A stretch of 64,000 nt of DNA, taken from Haliotis asinina (taxonomy: Eukaryota > Mollusca > Gastropoda > Lepetellida > Haliotidae). The notes beneath the pieces were generated by a model. The model saw only the letters and a list, made by a program, of their open reading frames with translations. It was not told the DNA's origin and ran no database searches. A program made the position numbers and the translations under genes. The stretch is from the NCBI RefSeq assembly GCF_037392515.1, contig NC_090281.1, positions 43,066,645 to 43,130,644 on the forward strand, in the 5' to 3' direction. Below, piece after piece: positions 1 to 12,103 of this stretch (its first letter is position 1; every line of letters begins with the position of its first letter).

Positions 1-2616
1 AAACCTATAGACCTGATTCCCCTTCCGTTCCATAAAGTTCCATTAAGAGCAATTCAAAGAGCATATTACAGGGCCCAGCATATTTTTCATATACGTTGTA
101 TCAAAGGTTTTCCCATGCTATATGTACATGAACAATTGACGTTCCTTTTCGTGTGTTTGTGACGAGTGGCACTCGTGGGACAAGATACACTGGTCTTTCA
201 TCACTGTTTGACAGTGATTGAAAATGCATATGTTATGGGCTGTTATGAGGGACTAGGCATGTGTTTCCTGTCTTTCTTTTATGTAATACGCGGCTGAAGT
301 CATTGTTTCTTGGCGCCAGATCTAAACCGATTCAAGGTAATTCAAATATTATTAGGGAATGCGTCGACTCACAAAACGTCCTAAACGTCTTCATCATAAG
401 ATATGCTTTCACCTAAATCCCCACTGTATAACCCGTCTAATTGTCGTGACACTCTTATAAGTATTTGCAAAACAGTATTATTCCAACAAACCTGATAATA
501 TTTCCGTTCACCAAAGAAAAAAAAGACAAAGAGACATTTTTGGATAGTTTTATCTCCGAGTTGCTGTGCCGGAAGTATACAAAACTAGATCGTCAGCAAC
601 ATGCTTTATGACCTCCGGGAATCTGAATGGTTAATAATGCCAACTGCAACCTCACGTGGATGGGTGTGTTTTGTACGCAATAGTGTTAGTCAATCAGATC
701 CCCGGACCTAGTTTTGACTACAGTAGAACACGGATATAACGAACTCCAAGGGACCAAGGGATTTAGTTCGCTATATCCGTTGTTCGTTATTCACGTTTGA
801 CCGCCATATTGGCTTATAGAGATGAAGAGACAAGTATATACATGGGCTACATATTTTTATTCTTGTACATTGACATTAAAATTCTGATTTCATTGTTCAA
901 ATACATTATCTAGAACATGTTTAACATCGCAAAAATTTCAACAATATAACACTTAACTGCGTTTGTACTTCCGGCAGGGCAACTCGGTCTTTGGCGATTT
1001 AATAGAAAACAACAAGTGCATCCCCTCAAAAGGCCTATGTATATGCCTCCCACGCACAACGTAAATGTGAACAGAAGCTTCTGATACTAGTGAGACTTTT
1101 AAAATACGATATATTTAATGAAGAGTGCGAAATTGTCCTGTTTTCGATCACGTCGCCGTGATTTGGTGATGCACTTTTATAGTTTATATAGTAAGGGGGG
1201 TGGATAGTAAACCGGGACTTAACGTATCGATCTTTCGGACCCGCGGTGGGCGCCTGTGCATATGACATCAAACGTAAAGATAAGAATTTGACTCATTTAT
1301 TGCTTGTCGTATGTAAATTCTGTGTTGATACGCCATGGGTGTCGTCAGGCGCATGATGTAAGTTAGATACAGTACAAAATAATTGTCATAGATCTACACC
1401 TTTCTCGGGTGAAATCAATTCGTGTACGATCCACTCGCTTGTTGGCATGGTCACGGCTGACCCATGTTCAAACTGAAGTTATTTTGATTCCTTGCTTTGT
1501 TTACACACGCTGTGGTACCTCAGCAAGGGAAGACAGTAGATTTCCAACTTAGAAGGACAAAACCTTAGGAAACCCTTACCTCAGTTGGGTTACTTCCCTT
1601 GTTCCCCGCCAGGATCGGATGAGTGTTGCTGATATGGTTCAAACTGACGTCTGCCTAACCTCGAGCTGCAGTATTCACCGAACACGTCGTGTTATATTTG
1701 CACACCTGTGATAAACCAGCGTTGAATGAATCCATCTCACCCACAGTAACAAGTGATGTTAGTTCGCCGTACAGTCCATATTTAGCGAGACGTTCATATT
1801 GTAACCGTCTTGTACACGATCTCGCCATAGTTCCTCTTTACCAGTTTCCACGGACAGTAAAACAATCACCTGTACAATGGGTGGGGTGGCGATTGTTTCG
1901 AATTAAGTGGTAAGTTATATTCATACCCCAAAACGCTGATGTCATTAGAACCATTTAGACAGATTAAAATATTATGAAAGATTAGTTCGTGTTCTTGTAC
2001 CCAAGATGTTTATTAGTAATTTTTGTGTATATCTCCACATTTTATCCATCCATCTATCCATCCACAGATCCATCCAACAACTGTTACAATTACACGGAAA
2101 ATTTCAGCACAAATTGCAGGTGAAGCGGTACACACGGCGCCATTGTCTGTTTTGGGTTAAAAAGTAAGATAATTATAAAGATATATGGCTCGCCATGTTA
2201 AGAGCCTATCCCGTCGGTGAAGGTATAGTTAGCGCGGTATATTGTGCTCGACATGAATCATTTGTAAAGGGCTTCTTGTGATATGTTGAGTTGAATGGAT
2301 GGGCTGTCTTGAGTGAGTGACCGGTCGGAACTGTGTCAGTGGGCCTCCTTTCGCTCTGTCTGGGCCGGCCGTTTCAACACCCCCGGGGGCGAGCAGTGGG
2401 AAGACAGGGGAGTGGTTCTCATTGGAATTTGCTATTCGCTGGAGATCTTGACACAGTCGTTGACCTCATCAGTTATAATGATATCAAGTGATTGTCGAGT
2501 GATTATTTTCAATGAAGAGAATATATGTATTTTCACAAATAGGCCAGATTTAGCCATTTAATGTAAGGTCTTCGTTAACTGCAGTCGGTCAAGGGTGGAG
2601 AATGACCAATCTCTAT
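1..2616. other. No gene seen
   Basis: AT-rich DNA with only short frames. It contains the 731-779 hairpin and a GC-rich spot near 2370-2390. No SINE was recognised. Confidence 0.5.
731..779. repeat. Hairpin, 15-bp arms (CGGATATAACGAACT)
   Basis: CGGATATAACGAACT and AGTTCGCTATATCCG pair with one mismatch around a 19-nt loop holding CCAAGGGACCAAGGG. TTGTTCGTTATTCACG follows, echoing the arm. Probably the relic of a dispersed palindromic repeat. Confidence 0.7.
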
Positions 2617-2716
2617 AATGTGTTGAAACAGATGGATAGAAAAACACATGTTCGATTGCTGGATAGAATGTGTTGAAACAGATGGATAGAAAAACACATG
2701 TATGATTACTGGATAG
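2617..2716 (+). repeat. Two-copy 50-bp tandem duplication
   Basis: TGTTGAAACAGATGGATAGA with AAAACACATG recurs at 2621 and 2671. The copies differ at a few bases after ACATGT. Confidence 0.9.
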
Positions 2717-3073
2717 AGAAAACTAGCCCCACGTGACCAACCCAACAAATATACCGACTATATATGTTCAATCCGGGTCTGGCTTCCTCAATAAACCCTG
2801 GTAAATCTGATTTGAGCACATTCTTCACCTCTCCCCTGGCACACACTTTACATAGCCCTTGCCCCACTCCCCTCACAGGTATTTCACCCTACCGATTACA
2901 CTCACCGTTACTCCAGCAATCACACATGCCGGGATTAGGTTCATTATGAAAGCGGTAAACGGTGTTTAGCGGTTCGCAGGACGCGTGGTCAGAAACTCGG
3001 GGGTATTCCGGGCTCTGTTTCTATACGGAATATTTTGAAAATGGCGTCACTCTCTGGTCATCTACTAACTCTT

Positions 3074-3148
3074 GACTGAGTGAGTGAGTTTGGTTTAATG
3101 CCGCTTTTAGTAATATTCCAGCAATATCACGGGGCACGCTAGAAATGA
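3074..3148 (-). mobile_element. Family A SINE, 3' fragment
   Basis: Reverse-orientation tail (GAGTGAGTGAG, TTTAATGCCGCTTTTAG, AATATTCCAGCAATATCACG). The tRNA head is absent. Confidence 0.8.
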
Positions 3149-4679
3149 GCGACTCTAGTAAGATCGTGCAAATGATATGTTGTCATCATTCAAGACGCCA
3201 CCGTTGTCGACATCACGAACATAGTCACCATCTACCTCAGCACAACTACTGTCTAGCAGTATTAACGGTAACAGCGACAACTGTCGCAATATGCCATATC
3301 GACTCCCGTTACTTTGAGCAATACCACAATCTGATGTCAAGCACGTGCCGACGGCATGACTGACCTGAAACTTCTTGAGATATGTGACCGGATTTTGACA
3401 TAAAAGATAAGTTATATGTTGATAATATTGACGTGGCTGTACTTGCCTGGATTACAAAATATCAGATCTTTGGTGAACTGTTTATCAAAGATGTTCCACC
3501 TGTCATTCCGACAAGCTACAACCACGACATTTCTGGAGGGTCATTAATTACACTGAAAGTTAATTCTGATTCTTGTCAGACCTTCAGCTTCTCTAATTAC
3601 TGGATTCACGTAGTTGTTTAAAGGCGCACACGTTCATGATCACGAACACTTGTGTTTCGACACTTTTAATGCACGTTACTTTAAAGAAAACAAGATTTTA
3701 AAAATATTCATATTCATGATTATCAAATAACCCAATCCCTTAAGCACGTATATATTCACTCATCAAATGTTCGGACTGACAAGGATCGATTCGTCCTCAT
3801 CGTGTTGAAATCTCTCTCCTAGTTCACTCCACACTACTTCTTGTAGCGTGAGAATTTTTGCTACACAGCGCCATCTGTACCGCTCCCTGCCCATGGTGTA
3901 TATTTTGAGTGTGTGAAACCCATCAATCTCGATTGATTCTGAAGTATCACCTCTCAGACACCCACACCATACTCACCCTGACAGACCACCCATCTATCCA
4001 CCCAACAAACCCGAAGTCTCCACGATGCAACCCACCCTATAATTCTCCCATCTTCCACTGTCCCGCCACAGCTGTCAGCGCGTGGGAATCCGTGTTCCCC
4101 GTGCTGCTATAGACAATCATGTTCATTGCACGGGCGCACCTGCAACATTCCGTGCCGATTACCATTACTATGTACATTTCACGATGCGTGTAACCACTGC
4201 ACTGTGTAAATGTACTTACACAGTGACACTCGTATCGCAATGTGCATTGATTACATTAAATACACATGCTTTTGAAAAGATTAACATAAATATATTAATT
4301 CAGTTATGTTTTCATTCAAAATTATAATGTTTCCGTTGAATTTTTGTGAAGAACTTAATGTAATGACTACGAGGAAATGCAGTTGTTGTATGTGTTTATA
4401 CATTTGAAAAAACGAAACCAACCATGTCATTACGATTATTTCGTGAGAAAAAAAAGTATATCTGAGATATTGATTCGTGTGCATTCAACATACATGTTTC
4501 CCAGCTGGTGAAGATTGCGTGGTGTCAGGGTACAGTCATTATGGAAAACCTCCCACACAAACACCTGCTGCATCAGTTATTGCTGATGTCAGCAGTATTA
4601 ATAGTCTGGTGTAAGTCACGGTCACATAAGACTGTAATTTAAGTAGTACAAGAGTGCTTAGTACAATATCAAAGTCGCA
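3149..4679. other. No gene seen
   Basis: Unique-looking AT-rich sequence. The frames of 60-80 codons on both strands have no recognisable motif. Confidence 0.5.
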
Positions 4680-4838
4680 GGGGCAGTAGGGTAGCCTAGA
4701 GGTTAAAGCAGTCGCTCGAGACCCGGGTCCGATTCCACACATGGGTACAATGTATGAAGCTCATTTCTAGCGTCCCTTGTTGTATTATTGCCGGAATATT
4801 GCTAAAAGCGACATAAAACCACACTCTCTCACTCATCG
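4680..4838 (+). mobile_element. Family A tRNA-derived SINE, nearly full length
   Basis: Head with Pol III A box (TAGCCTAGAGG) and B box (GGTCCGATTCC), body GAAGCTCATTTCTAGCGTCC, tail GCTAAAAGCGACATAAAACC and ACTCTCTCACTC. Diverged. Confidence 0.88.
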
Positions 4839-5225
4839 TCATAAGAATGTCAGAAACAAACAACAAATAAATTGTGAACAACTATGTATGTTTCTTAATA
4901 CTTGTTCACCATCGGTGCATAATAATGCATACTCTCGTCGAGATATGCATCTCGTCAGGCACTTGTTTGTCTCACCGCGATATACCCAAACTATTTAAGA
5001 CCGCAGGCTAAATCAACACGGGCTCAATTATAAATCAGTTATTTAAATATGTTTATTGATATGATTCGTATTGTACTAAGCAAGAAGGCAAAATTTGTTG
5101 ACGTAGTATTATATACGAGGTGAATCTGAATTATAACTCATGCTTGGTTCCTTAGCCGTGACATTTGTTCTATTTGTTTTTGTTTTGATCACGTTATCTT
5201 GGTATTAGAACTGGGCTTCCGATAG

Positions 5226-5270
5226 CGTGCGCGTGTGTGTGCGTGTGTGCGTGTGTGTCTACACACACAA
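5226..5270 (+). repeat. (GT/GC)n followed by (AC)n
   Basis: Interrupted GTGTGC run of about 33 bp, then TCT and ACACACACA. The GT and AC halves can pair as a short hairpin. Confidence 0.85.
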
Positions 5271-5379
5271 CACAATGGTCGGAAAGAATAAACTGTTATC
5301 AGTGTTGACAATCATACACCATCACATGAAGTAGTATCAATTCAAATAAATCATATTTACACAAAATGTTTATATGTAA

Positions 5380-5869
5380 CTACGGCACGATTTCACTGAT
5401 TTCACGTTGACATTGGCAAATGGGGTCGCCCTTCTGAATAAATGCTTGACATTCTCGCTGTGCACGATCCCGACACGCCTTGTATTGAAACTGACAACAT
5501 TCAACGGGACAAGACAGGTAAAGTGACATCCTGAGCCGAGGACAAAAGATTAACGTGTGAAATAGGTGGCTTGAGGACGCACGGGCAATCCGCTTTATCA
5601 TATAATCCACCATATATGATCATACCGCTTCCAGTATGTTTATTTATACATTTGTTGTGATGTTTCGCCCATATTTGGTCGACGACTGTAAAATCCGTAT
5701 AGAGATTACCGAAGGGAATTTTCACTAAGCTGGTTTTCGTGAAACAACGTTCGATTCTGGAGCAGGTGAATCGTTGGTTGGTACAATATGCATGTGTTTC
5801 CTGCCGATACATCAACGTGGGCGTCGCATGAACAGCTTCAGACCACGCAGAACCCACAGCAATGGCCAC
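5380..5869 (-). pseudogene. Possible cysteine-rich secreted-protein segment, frame changes at about 5500-5600
   Basis: Two overlapping minus-strand frames look coding-like. The upstream frame (5869-5501) has cysteines in YCTNQRFTCSRIERCF, KCINKH and KADCPC. The downstream frame (5613-5380) ends in CPVECCQFQYKACRDRA, RECQAF and ICQCQRE before TAG. The cysteine spacing suggests a secreted disulfide-rich protein. Either a one-base-type frameshift (decayed gene) or splicing joins them; an AG acceptor at 5801-5802 could open the exon just before ETHAYC, while CAG then GATG inside the overlap could be a second acceptor, but the gap would be too short for an intron. No signal-peptide exon was found and the family is not recognised. 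It may be chance. Confidence 0.3.
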
Positions 5870-6395
5870 TTAGCTATATTGACGTCAAACTTCGCTGAAA
5901 ATATACAAGAGCTTCACGAGAGCTTATTTCTACCAAAACGAAACGCTCCAAAAGACGCCCTCTTACACCCTCGTCACGATATTGGCGAGCCGCATGCAGC
6001 ACTCCCTACACATTCAAAGCTCCATCGTTTCCGGCAGCGATCGTGGAAATCATTAAACCTCTATAAAGATGAATATCTTCACATTAATAGTGTGTACCTC
6101 TTTACATGTAGCTAAATTAAACTGGTCATCTTTAGTACGTTGGAGCTGGTTAATCATCCAATGTAACTTTCAGCTTGAACATACCCCGTGACCATTCTAT
6201 GTAACGTTGGTTTATGTTCAATCACTTTCAGGCTGGAACCTGTTCGTTTGAATCCCATTTCTCGTGATACAGAGGAAGTTGTATTTATATCTTTGTAAAG
6301 AAAATGAGCTAAATGTGTGAATTTATAAATCACCACTCTGCAGTCCCTTGCTCTCATATCTTAAATACGTGCATGCTGTAAATGAGATAGTTCTG

Positions 6396-6582
6396 TTTGT
6401 TGTTTAACGGCGCTCTCAGTCGTGGTCATTTGACGCCAGTGGTTGGTATTGTGATCATCGATTTACGCAAATGGGATATGATGACGTGTCAACCAGCGAG
6501 CCTGACCACCCGATCCCGTTAGTCCCCTCTTACCACAAGCATGTGTTGATGAAAAGCATTTTAACCTGGATCTTCACGGGTC
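6396..6582 (-). mobile_element. Family B short interspersed repeat, reverse
   Basis: GTGTCAACCAGCGAGCCTGA, CCACCCGATCCCGTTAGTC and the AACCTGGATCTTCACGGGTC end. The inner 3' part is diverged. Confidence 0.88.
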
Positions 6583-6717
6583 AAATGGGACAAAAGCTTC
6601 GTTCTTATGCTCGACCCACACAATGAATGCCACTCAGTTAGAAATGTTCCCGTTTAGTGCAATGTTCAGCTGGTAAGCATAAATAGTATCACCATCCACT
6701 TCTGTTTCCTCATGCAA

Positions 6718-6903
6718 GTGAAGATCCTTGCTAGAATTGGTCTTCAGCCACTCATATGTACGCTTCTTATGATGAGAAGGATCACTAACGTGTCAGGCCC
6801 GCTGGGTTGGTTGACACATATCATCGTATCCCAGTTGAGCAGATTGATGCTCATGCTGTTGATCTCTGGATTGTTTCATCCAGACTCGATTATTTAAAGA
6901 ACC
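6718..6903 (+). mobile_element. Family B repeat, forward
   Basis: GTGAAGATCCTTGCTAGAAT, GGTTGACACATATCATCGTA, GATGCTCATGCTGTTGATCT and CCAGACTCGATTATTTA. With the reverse copy at 6396 it forms an inverted pair 135 bp apart. Confidence 0.88.
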
Positions 6904-7726
6904 TTTCTATATAGCTGAAAAATATGTCTGATCGCAGTGTTACACAGCAAACAAATTATTTTTACCAACCTGTTACCATCCCTTTTATGCTCGCTTAAAC
7001 GTATTAAGAGAAAGGAGTGCCTTTTTGTTTTTTTATCAAACATTCCATATAAATATATTTCTGGACGATACGTATTTCAGTATTTTGTACACTGTACTGT
7101 AGAAGCAAATTAAGTGACCGTGTCTAAATTTGTAAATGCAATTTCAGTTGTTATCACATATTCCTGTCTACTCTCAAAGTATTTGCGCCAATCATTAATG
7201 ACTTATCGTGATGGGTTTACGTTTCCCAGCTATGGGTGTGTGTATATATAAAGGCATACACACGTATACCAGAAGCCAACACCCTCGGCGTGCAGACATG
7301 CTGGTTCTAGCAAGTGTTTGTTTAACAGCTGGGCGTGTGCATTCGGCATACTTAGATGTAAGCTGCTAAATATAGGGCTGAACTCAACCTGAGATGGAAC
7401 GCAACAGCGAACTACGTGCTGCTTGACGCGGCGTTGAGATAGACACACTGTCGGTGATTGCATCATGACACCAAGTACATCGTGACATTGACACGGACAA
7501 CAATGAAATTGACAATAGGACTCGCAGACGTGGCCAATACAGGTAGCTCATCCAAGTGTTGCACTGCTTGACTCGCTTTGCTGTCTGGGGTCGAGGCAAT
7601 GTGTGTGATAGTGCATGGACGTGATACGTGAAATCGATTGTATTGAGTAGACTTTGCAATATATACATCACAGTCAAGGACAGCATATTTTGAGTCGATG
7701 TCTACATGTGGCCGTCTTTGTTTCCG

Positions 7727-8010
7727 CGCACACGGACAAGACAGGCACACACAGACACACGTAGACGGGAACATGCACATATGGACACACGAACGGGGAC
7801 ACATGGGTACACAAACAGTTGCATACATGGACACACAAACAGGAACATATATGGACACACAGATAGGCACATTATATGGACACATATTTAGGGACATATA
7901 TGCGCACACATATTGGGGCATATGGCACACAAACAGACAGGGACATATGAACACACAGACAAAAATATTATGGACATGCAAACACAAGGCCATCTACGTA
8001 TGGACATTAC
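7727..8010 (+). repeat. Degenerate about 24-30 bp repeat (ATGGACACACAAACAGG type)
   Basis: Many diverged copies of TGGACACACAAACAGGAACA with ATAT spacers. The strand bias (A/C/G-rich on plus) creates Cys/Val-rich minus-strand and Thr/His-rich plus-strand ORFs (for example 7463-7993 minus) that are products of the repeat. Confidence 0.85.
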
Positions 8011-8923
8011 ATCGAAACAGTTAATGGACACGTGCACAAACAACCACATGAAAAGACACGATCACTTTAGGTGAGTTTGGGTGGGGCGGGTGATGGGGGA
8101 GAGTAACCATTAAAGACCCACAGGCAAAAATGAGAATGTCATGGCTGTTCAACAGATAAAAGACTAACTTTTAGTCAGTCTGTGGAATAGGATATTCTAC
8201 AGAATAATATCTGTTCTAAATACGTTATGCATCTGACTCAATACTGGTGCGACTTGCCTTTTTTTAACTTTGCTGGTTTTGAGAGAGACTGATGTATGTT
8301 TATCAGAGGATGTAAAGTGCGTCATTACCTTCAACAACATGGTATGTGATACTCTGTAACTCTGTTTTAACAGGTCATGTTTAGTTTACTCCACGTTGTT
8401 TTCTATCACGTTGTTATCCCCTGGCATATAAACAGTAACACCAACCTCTGCCGTGAACAGAGGACACGACCAACGATCGGTGATACATGCAGTCGCCGAT
8501 ATGTTGATTGTATATAGGTGTGGCGTCGCACAGTGTCATGTCATTTGCAGCCCCCACTATGTATAGGAGTGGCGTTAATTAGTGTTACAGGGCGGACAGA
8601 ACCTAAAAACACACGTACACCTGTGGATACAGCCCGCAGGCTGTTGTTTTGTTCTTGTTTTATGTTGCTCTAAGAATAGTCCAGATATACGGCGGCGGTT
8701 TGCAGATACAGTTTGGACTGTAATCGAGTTTGGGCAAGACAATAATTTAATTATTGTAATGCTTGATATTGGTAGTAACGTTCCGCGCTCTCAGAAAGGA
8801 AAAACAGTCTCTCGAAACATGTAATTACCATAGAAACTAACATCTTCGTTTAGATTAAAACTGCGTACCCGGTATGTGGGAGGTTCGGAGCTGAGGAAAT
8901 TCTGACTTGTTGTTTTGTTACTT

Positions 8924-9066
8924 GTTTGTTTGTTGTTTAGCGCACCACACCCAGGAATATTTCAGCTATATGGCTAGGTATGTCACTAATCGAGTCTGGA
9001 CAAGACAATCCAATGATCAACAGTATGAGCATCGATCTACGCAAGTGGGATACAATGACACGTGTC
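8924..9066 (-). mobile_element. Family B repeat, reverse, 3' half
   Basis: TATTTCAGCTATATGGCTAG, CGAGTCTGGACAAGACAATC, GAGCATCGATCTACGCAAG and the ACACGTGTC edge. Confidence 0.85.
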
Positions 9067-9073
9067 TCGAATA

Positions 9074-9249
9074 TGGCTAGAATTGATTTCCTACAACCTA
9101 TTCGTGTCGTTAGAAGCTACTAACGGGATTGGGTGGTCAGACTCGCTGACTTGGTTGACACATTTTATCTTAAATATCAACTTTATGTGGTTCGAACGAC
9201 TGTCTTGTCCAGACTTCGATTATTTAAAGGCTGTCGTCATATATGGCGT
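9074..9249 (+). mobile_element. Family B repeat, forward
   Basis: GGCTAGAATTGATTTCCTAC, CTAACGGGATTGGGTGGTCA, GACTCGCTGACTTGGTTGAC and TTGTCCAGACTTCGATTATT. It abuts the preceding reverse copy. Confidence 0.85.
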
Positions 9250-9440
9250 TAACATGCAAACAAAGGTATTGATACGAGGGTACAAACAACCGTATTCATA
9301 CAAGGTACCCCTAATTAATGACTAAATAGATAAATTGGGATACCTCACACGCCCACGATAACTGTGGGCTGATAGTAAAGCTGCGCCATGCTATCGATCA
9401 CAGAAAACAATTATGAACATATATGTGTTATGCCAGTTAT

Positions 9441-9476
9441 ATGTTATCATCAGTCTATATGTTATCATCAGTCTAT
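9441..9476 (+). repeat. 18-bp perfect tandem duplication
   Basis: ATGTTATCATCAGTCTAT occurs twice, head to tail. Confidence 0.9.
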
Positions 9477-9639
9477 ATCACTCAACTGAGTCAGCTTGGT
9501 CTACATGTGACGTTGACATGTCATTCAATACATTAACATCTCTGGCCGTAAGAAAGTGGCTTGATGCACTTATAGAAAGATCGATCCCGATTTGAAAAGG
9601 ACTGGTGCACACTAATCATTTATTCACAGGGAAAATCTA

Positions 9640-9790
9640 ACCCCACACCCTCCCATGGATAAGGTCTGCCCCCATTAACGGAACCACATTTCCCCCCCTT
9701 GTTTTACAAGTCTAGATTTTCCTCCGGTTCTGCATCTGCAGTCTCACGTGGGCCCCTTTTCAATTTATACAGAGGGAACTGTTTCTATTA
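9640..9790 (+). mobile_element. Family C dispersed element
   Basis: GGAACCACATTTCCCCCC, ACAAGTCTAGATTTTCCTCC, GCAGTCTCACGTGGGCCCCT and TTTCAATTTATACAG match the family C order (accacat - AAGTCTAGATTT - GGTCTC - GGGGCTCCTTTTCAATTTAA). Confidence 0.65.
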
Positions 9791-11849
9791 AAATTATTTA
9801 TTTTCGCGACATAGCGTTAGTACATACCTACCCCATGTATACTCCCTGCAATGCCAAAGGCTCCTTTTAATTTTTCAAGATTTATTTGCTACTGTTAATA
9901 CTATAGATTCAGAGCCTAAGTGTTTGCATAGTCTACCCCGAGGGTACCATTATTTAGAACAAGCCCGGGCTTACATATGGTGTTTGCTATGAAAGTTGGG
10001 CAAGCCCTCATTACTCTCTAAATGTAAGGCTTTGCAGCCTATATATTGTGCTTGTAAACACGAAAGAATTTAAATAATGTCTCGTTTCGCACCTCACCCC
10101 TAGTTACAATTGCAGTTAAAGGTTGAATAATTATATATTGTACGTCATAATTAATATACAGGACACTTCCTAACCGTAATGTTAGACTGAAGATTTAGGT
10201 TAAATTATCCAAACAATGAATGTACGTTTTATTCTTTGAAATAGGTGAGCTAGAACAAGCTGCGTACATTGTACTCGCGTAACCCCATTCTCAGCCCCAA
10301 ATATCTCAAATACGACCACTCTCCTGCAAGTTCACGCTCGGTTGAATAACATTTCGCACAAGCCTCTCTCAACACACATTTAATAATATCCGTACGCAGC
10401 CAGTTGAGGTAAGTCATCACATTGATCCAAGTTTCTAACGGGCCGTGATGTACTGCTTGCACAACTGATTTACGCCAGTGTACTTTTCGACCGACCTCAT
10501 AAATAGGTCACTGAGATGTGACGTCATGACTGGGCGATAAATGCCCGACTTGGGATGTCATGTGACTAACGTTGACCTATAACAGTTCGGTGACCTCTGC
10601 CCCGTGAATACATTGTAACAAAACCAGTATGAATAGGCCAGCTTGCATCATTGTCAGATAATAACCCGATTTAGAAGCAGCGTCCATTATGTGCATTCCA
10701 GTGTCGGTGATAGAAGAAATATTCTCGATATCGATCGTGTAGTACCTCTCAGATTCTGAACAAAGCTCATAAGAGAGCAACCTCTCGATATGACCGTTTA
10801 TTACACCCAGCTTCAATAATACATGCAGAAAATTCGTTGAATCTTTTCAATAAGGACATTGATCAAATTTAATCAGCGTTCCTTCAAATTCCGACCCACC
10901 AACTGGCGTATTTGCGCTGTAGCGTGAGCAGACGATCCTACATGTAATTCCCTCCCTGCAACCAGAAATAACCGGTTCTCTGACGTCACGACTAGCGGTG
11001 GCACGAGGTTGTTTTCAAATATCTACAGATATAGACGATTCCGTCAACATGATGTTACGTGGGCGGCCTTGTAGAGGTCACACGACTACTGACGACGTTG
11101 TAAACATATGCAAATGAACAAAAGCGCCTTTCATACAATTGCAGACTGAATGAAATTGTACACAACATTCGACGTCCACTCAAAGCCAGGCGGTATATAT
11201 AGTATGCAGGAGATGATTTCGCTCCCCGAGATTGTGATCACACCGAAATTGATCTTTGACGTAAATTGAGTCTGTTTCACTTGTAAATGGAACTGACTGG
11301 AAATTCGAATGAATAATTTAGGTTTTTGTGTTGGTTTGTTGAAACCGCAAATCCTTCTGTACATATGTGTATGTATAGTTCGCATATGAAAAGGAGTGAA
11401 GACATATTTGGACAAAAAAATTAATATACTTAATAATTTAGTTAATACGTAAGGTGTATTCACAAAAACACATGTATATTTCAATAACTGCAATTAACTC
11501 TTGCCAATACTGTCCATATTTATGGATATATAAGTTAGAGTAGCGCTTATTTTAACACCCATGGATAAGGGATTTCTTGCAGCCGAGGAAAGGAGACTAC
11601 CTTTGAATCCCTTTTTATATACATGACAAATATTCTCGTTAGAACTGTTTACGAGACTCAGATACAACGGTGTAGTGTGGAAGATGAATTTCATTATCTG
11701 TTCAAGTGCGATGCTCTATTACAGTCTGGTAGAAAGGAGCACTGGTGACCCTGTGCTGAGCTGCACCTAGATCTACCATTATCCTACAATGGCGGGTTCG
11801 TATTCCACATGACCCTGGTCTGTCGATAACATACCCAAGGATTTAGATC
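9791..11849. other. No gene seen; two CRE octamers
   Basis: Short minus-strand frames (the largest 120 codons, 11131-11493) lack family features. Perfect TGACGTCA occurs at 10519-10526 and 10981-10988. Confidence 0.45.
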
Positions 11850-11990
11850 TCAGAATTGGTCTTAACATCTCATGCTTATGGCCAGAGGCGACTGTAACGG
11901 TGTATCGAGTGATCAGTCTCGCTAGCTGACTGGTTGCACATGTCATCGTATCCCAGTTGCGTAGATCGATGCTCATGCTGTTGATCACTG
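11850..11990 (+). mobile_element. Family B repeat, forward, truncated
   Basis: CAGAATTGGTCTTAACATCT, GCACATGTCATCGTATCCCA, GATGCTCATGCTGTTGATCA, then stops abruptly at a reverse copy. Confidence 0.82.
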
Positions 11991-12103
11991 ACGACATGCT
12001 GTGCGATAACAGTGAGTCTGACGACCCGATCCCGTTAAGCGACAGTTACGACAAGCTGCATGGTTTATTGAAAACAAATTCTAACCCAGATCTCCACATG
12101 CAG
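11991..12103 (-). mobile_element. Family B repeat, reverse, truncated
   Basis: GAGTCTGACGACCCGATCCC, GTTAAGCGACAGTTACGACA and AAATTCTAACCCAGATCTCC. Joined back to back with the forward copy. Confidence 0.82.

Noticed and set aside
7463..7993. 176-codon Cys/Val-rich minus-strand ORF
   Set aside because: Lies over the degenerate ATGGACACAC repeat. The cysteines come from repeated TGT in the complement, not from a conserved pattern.
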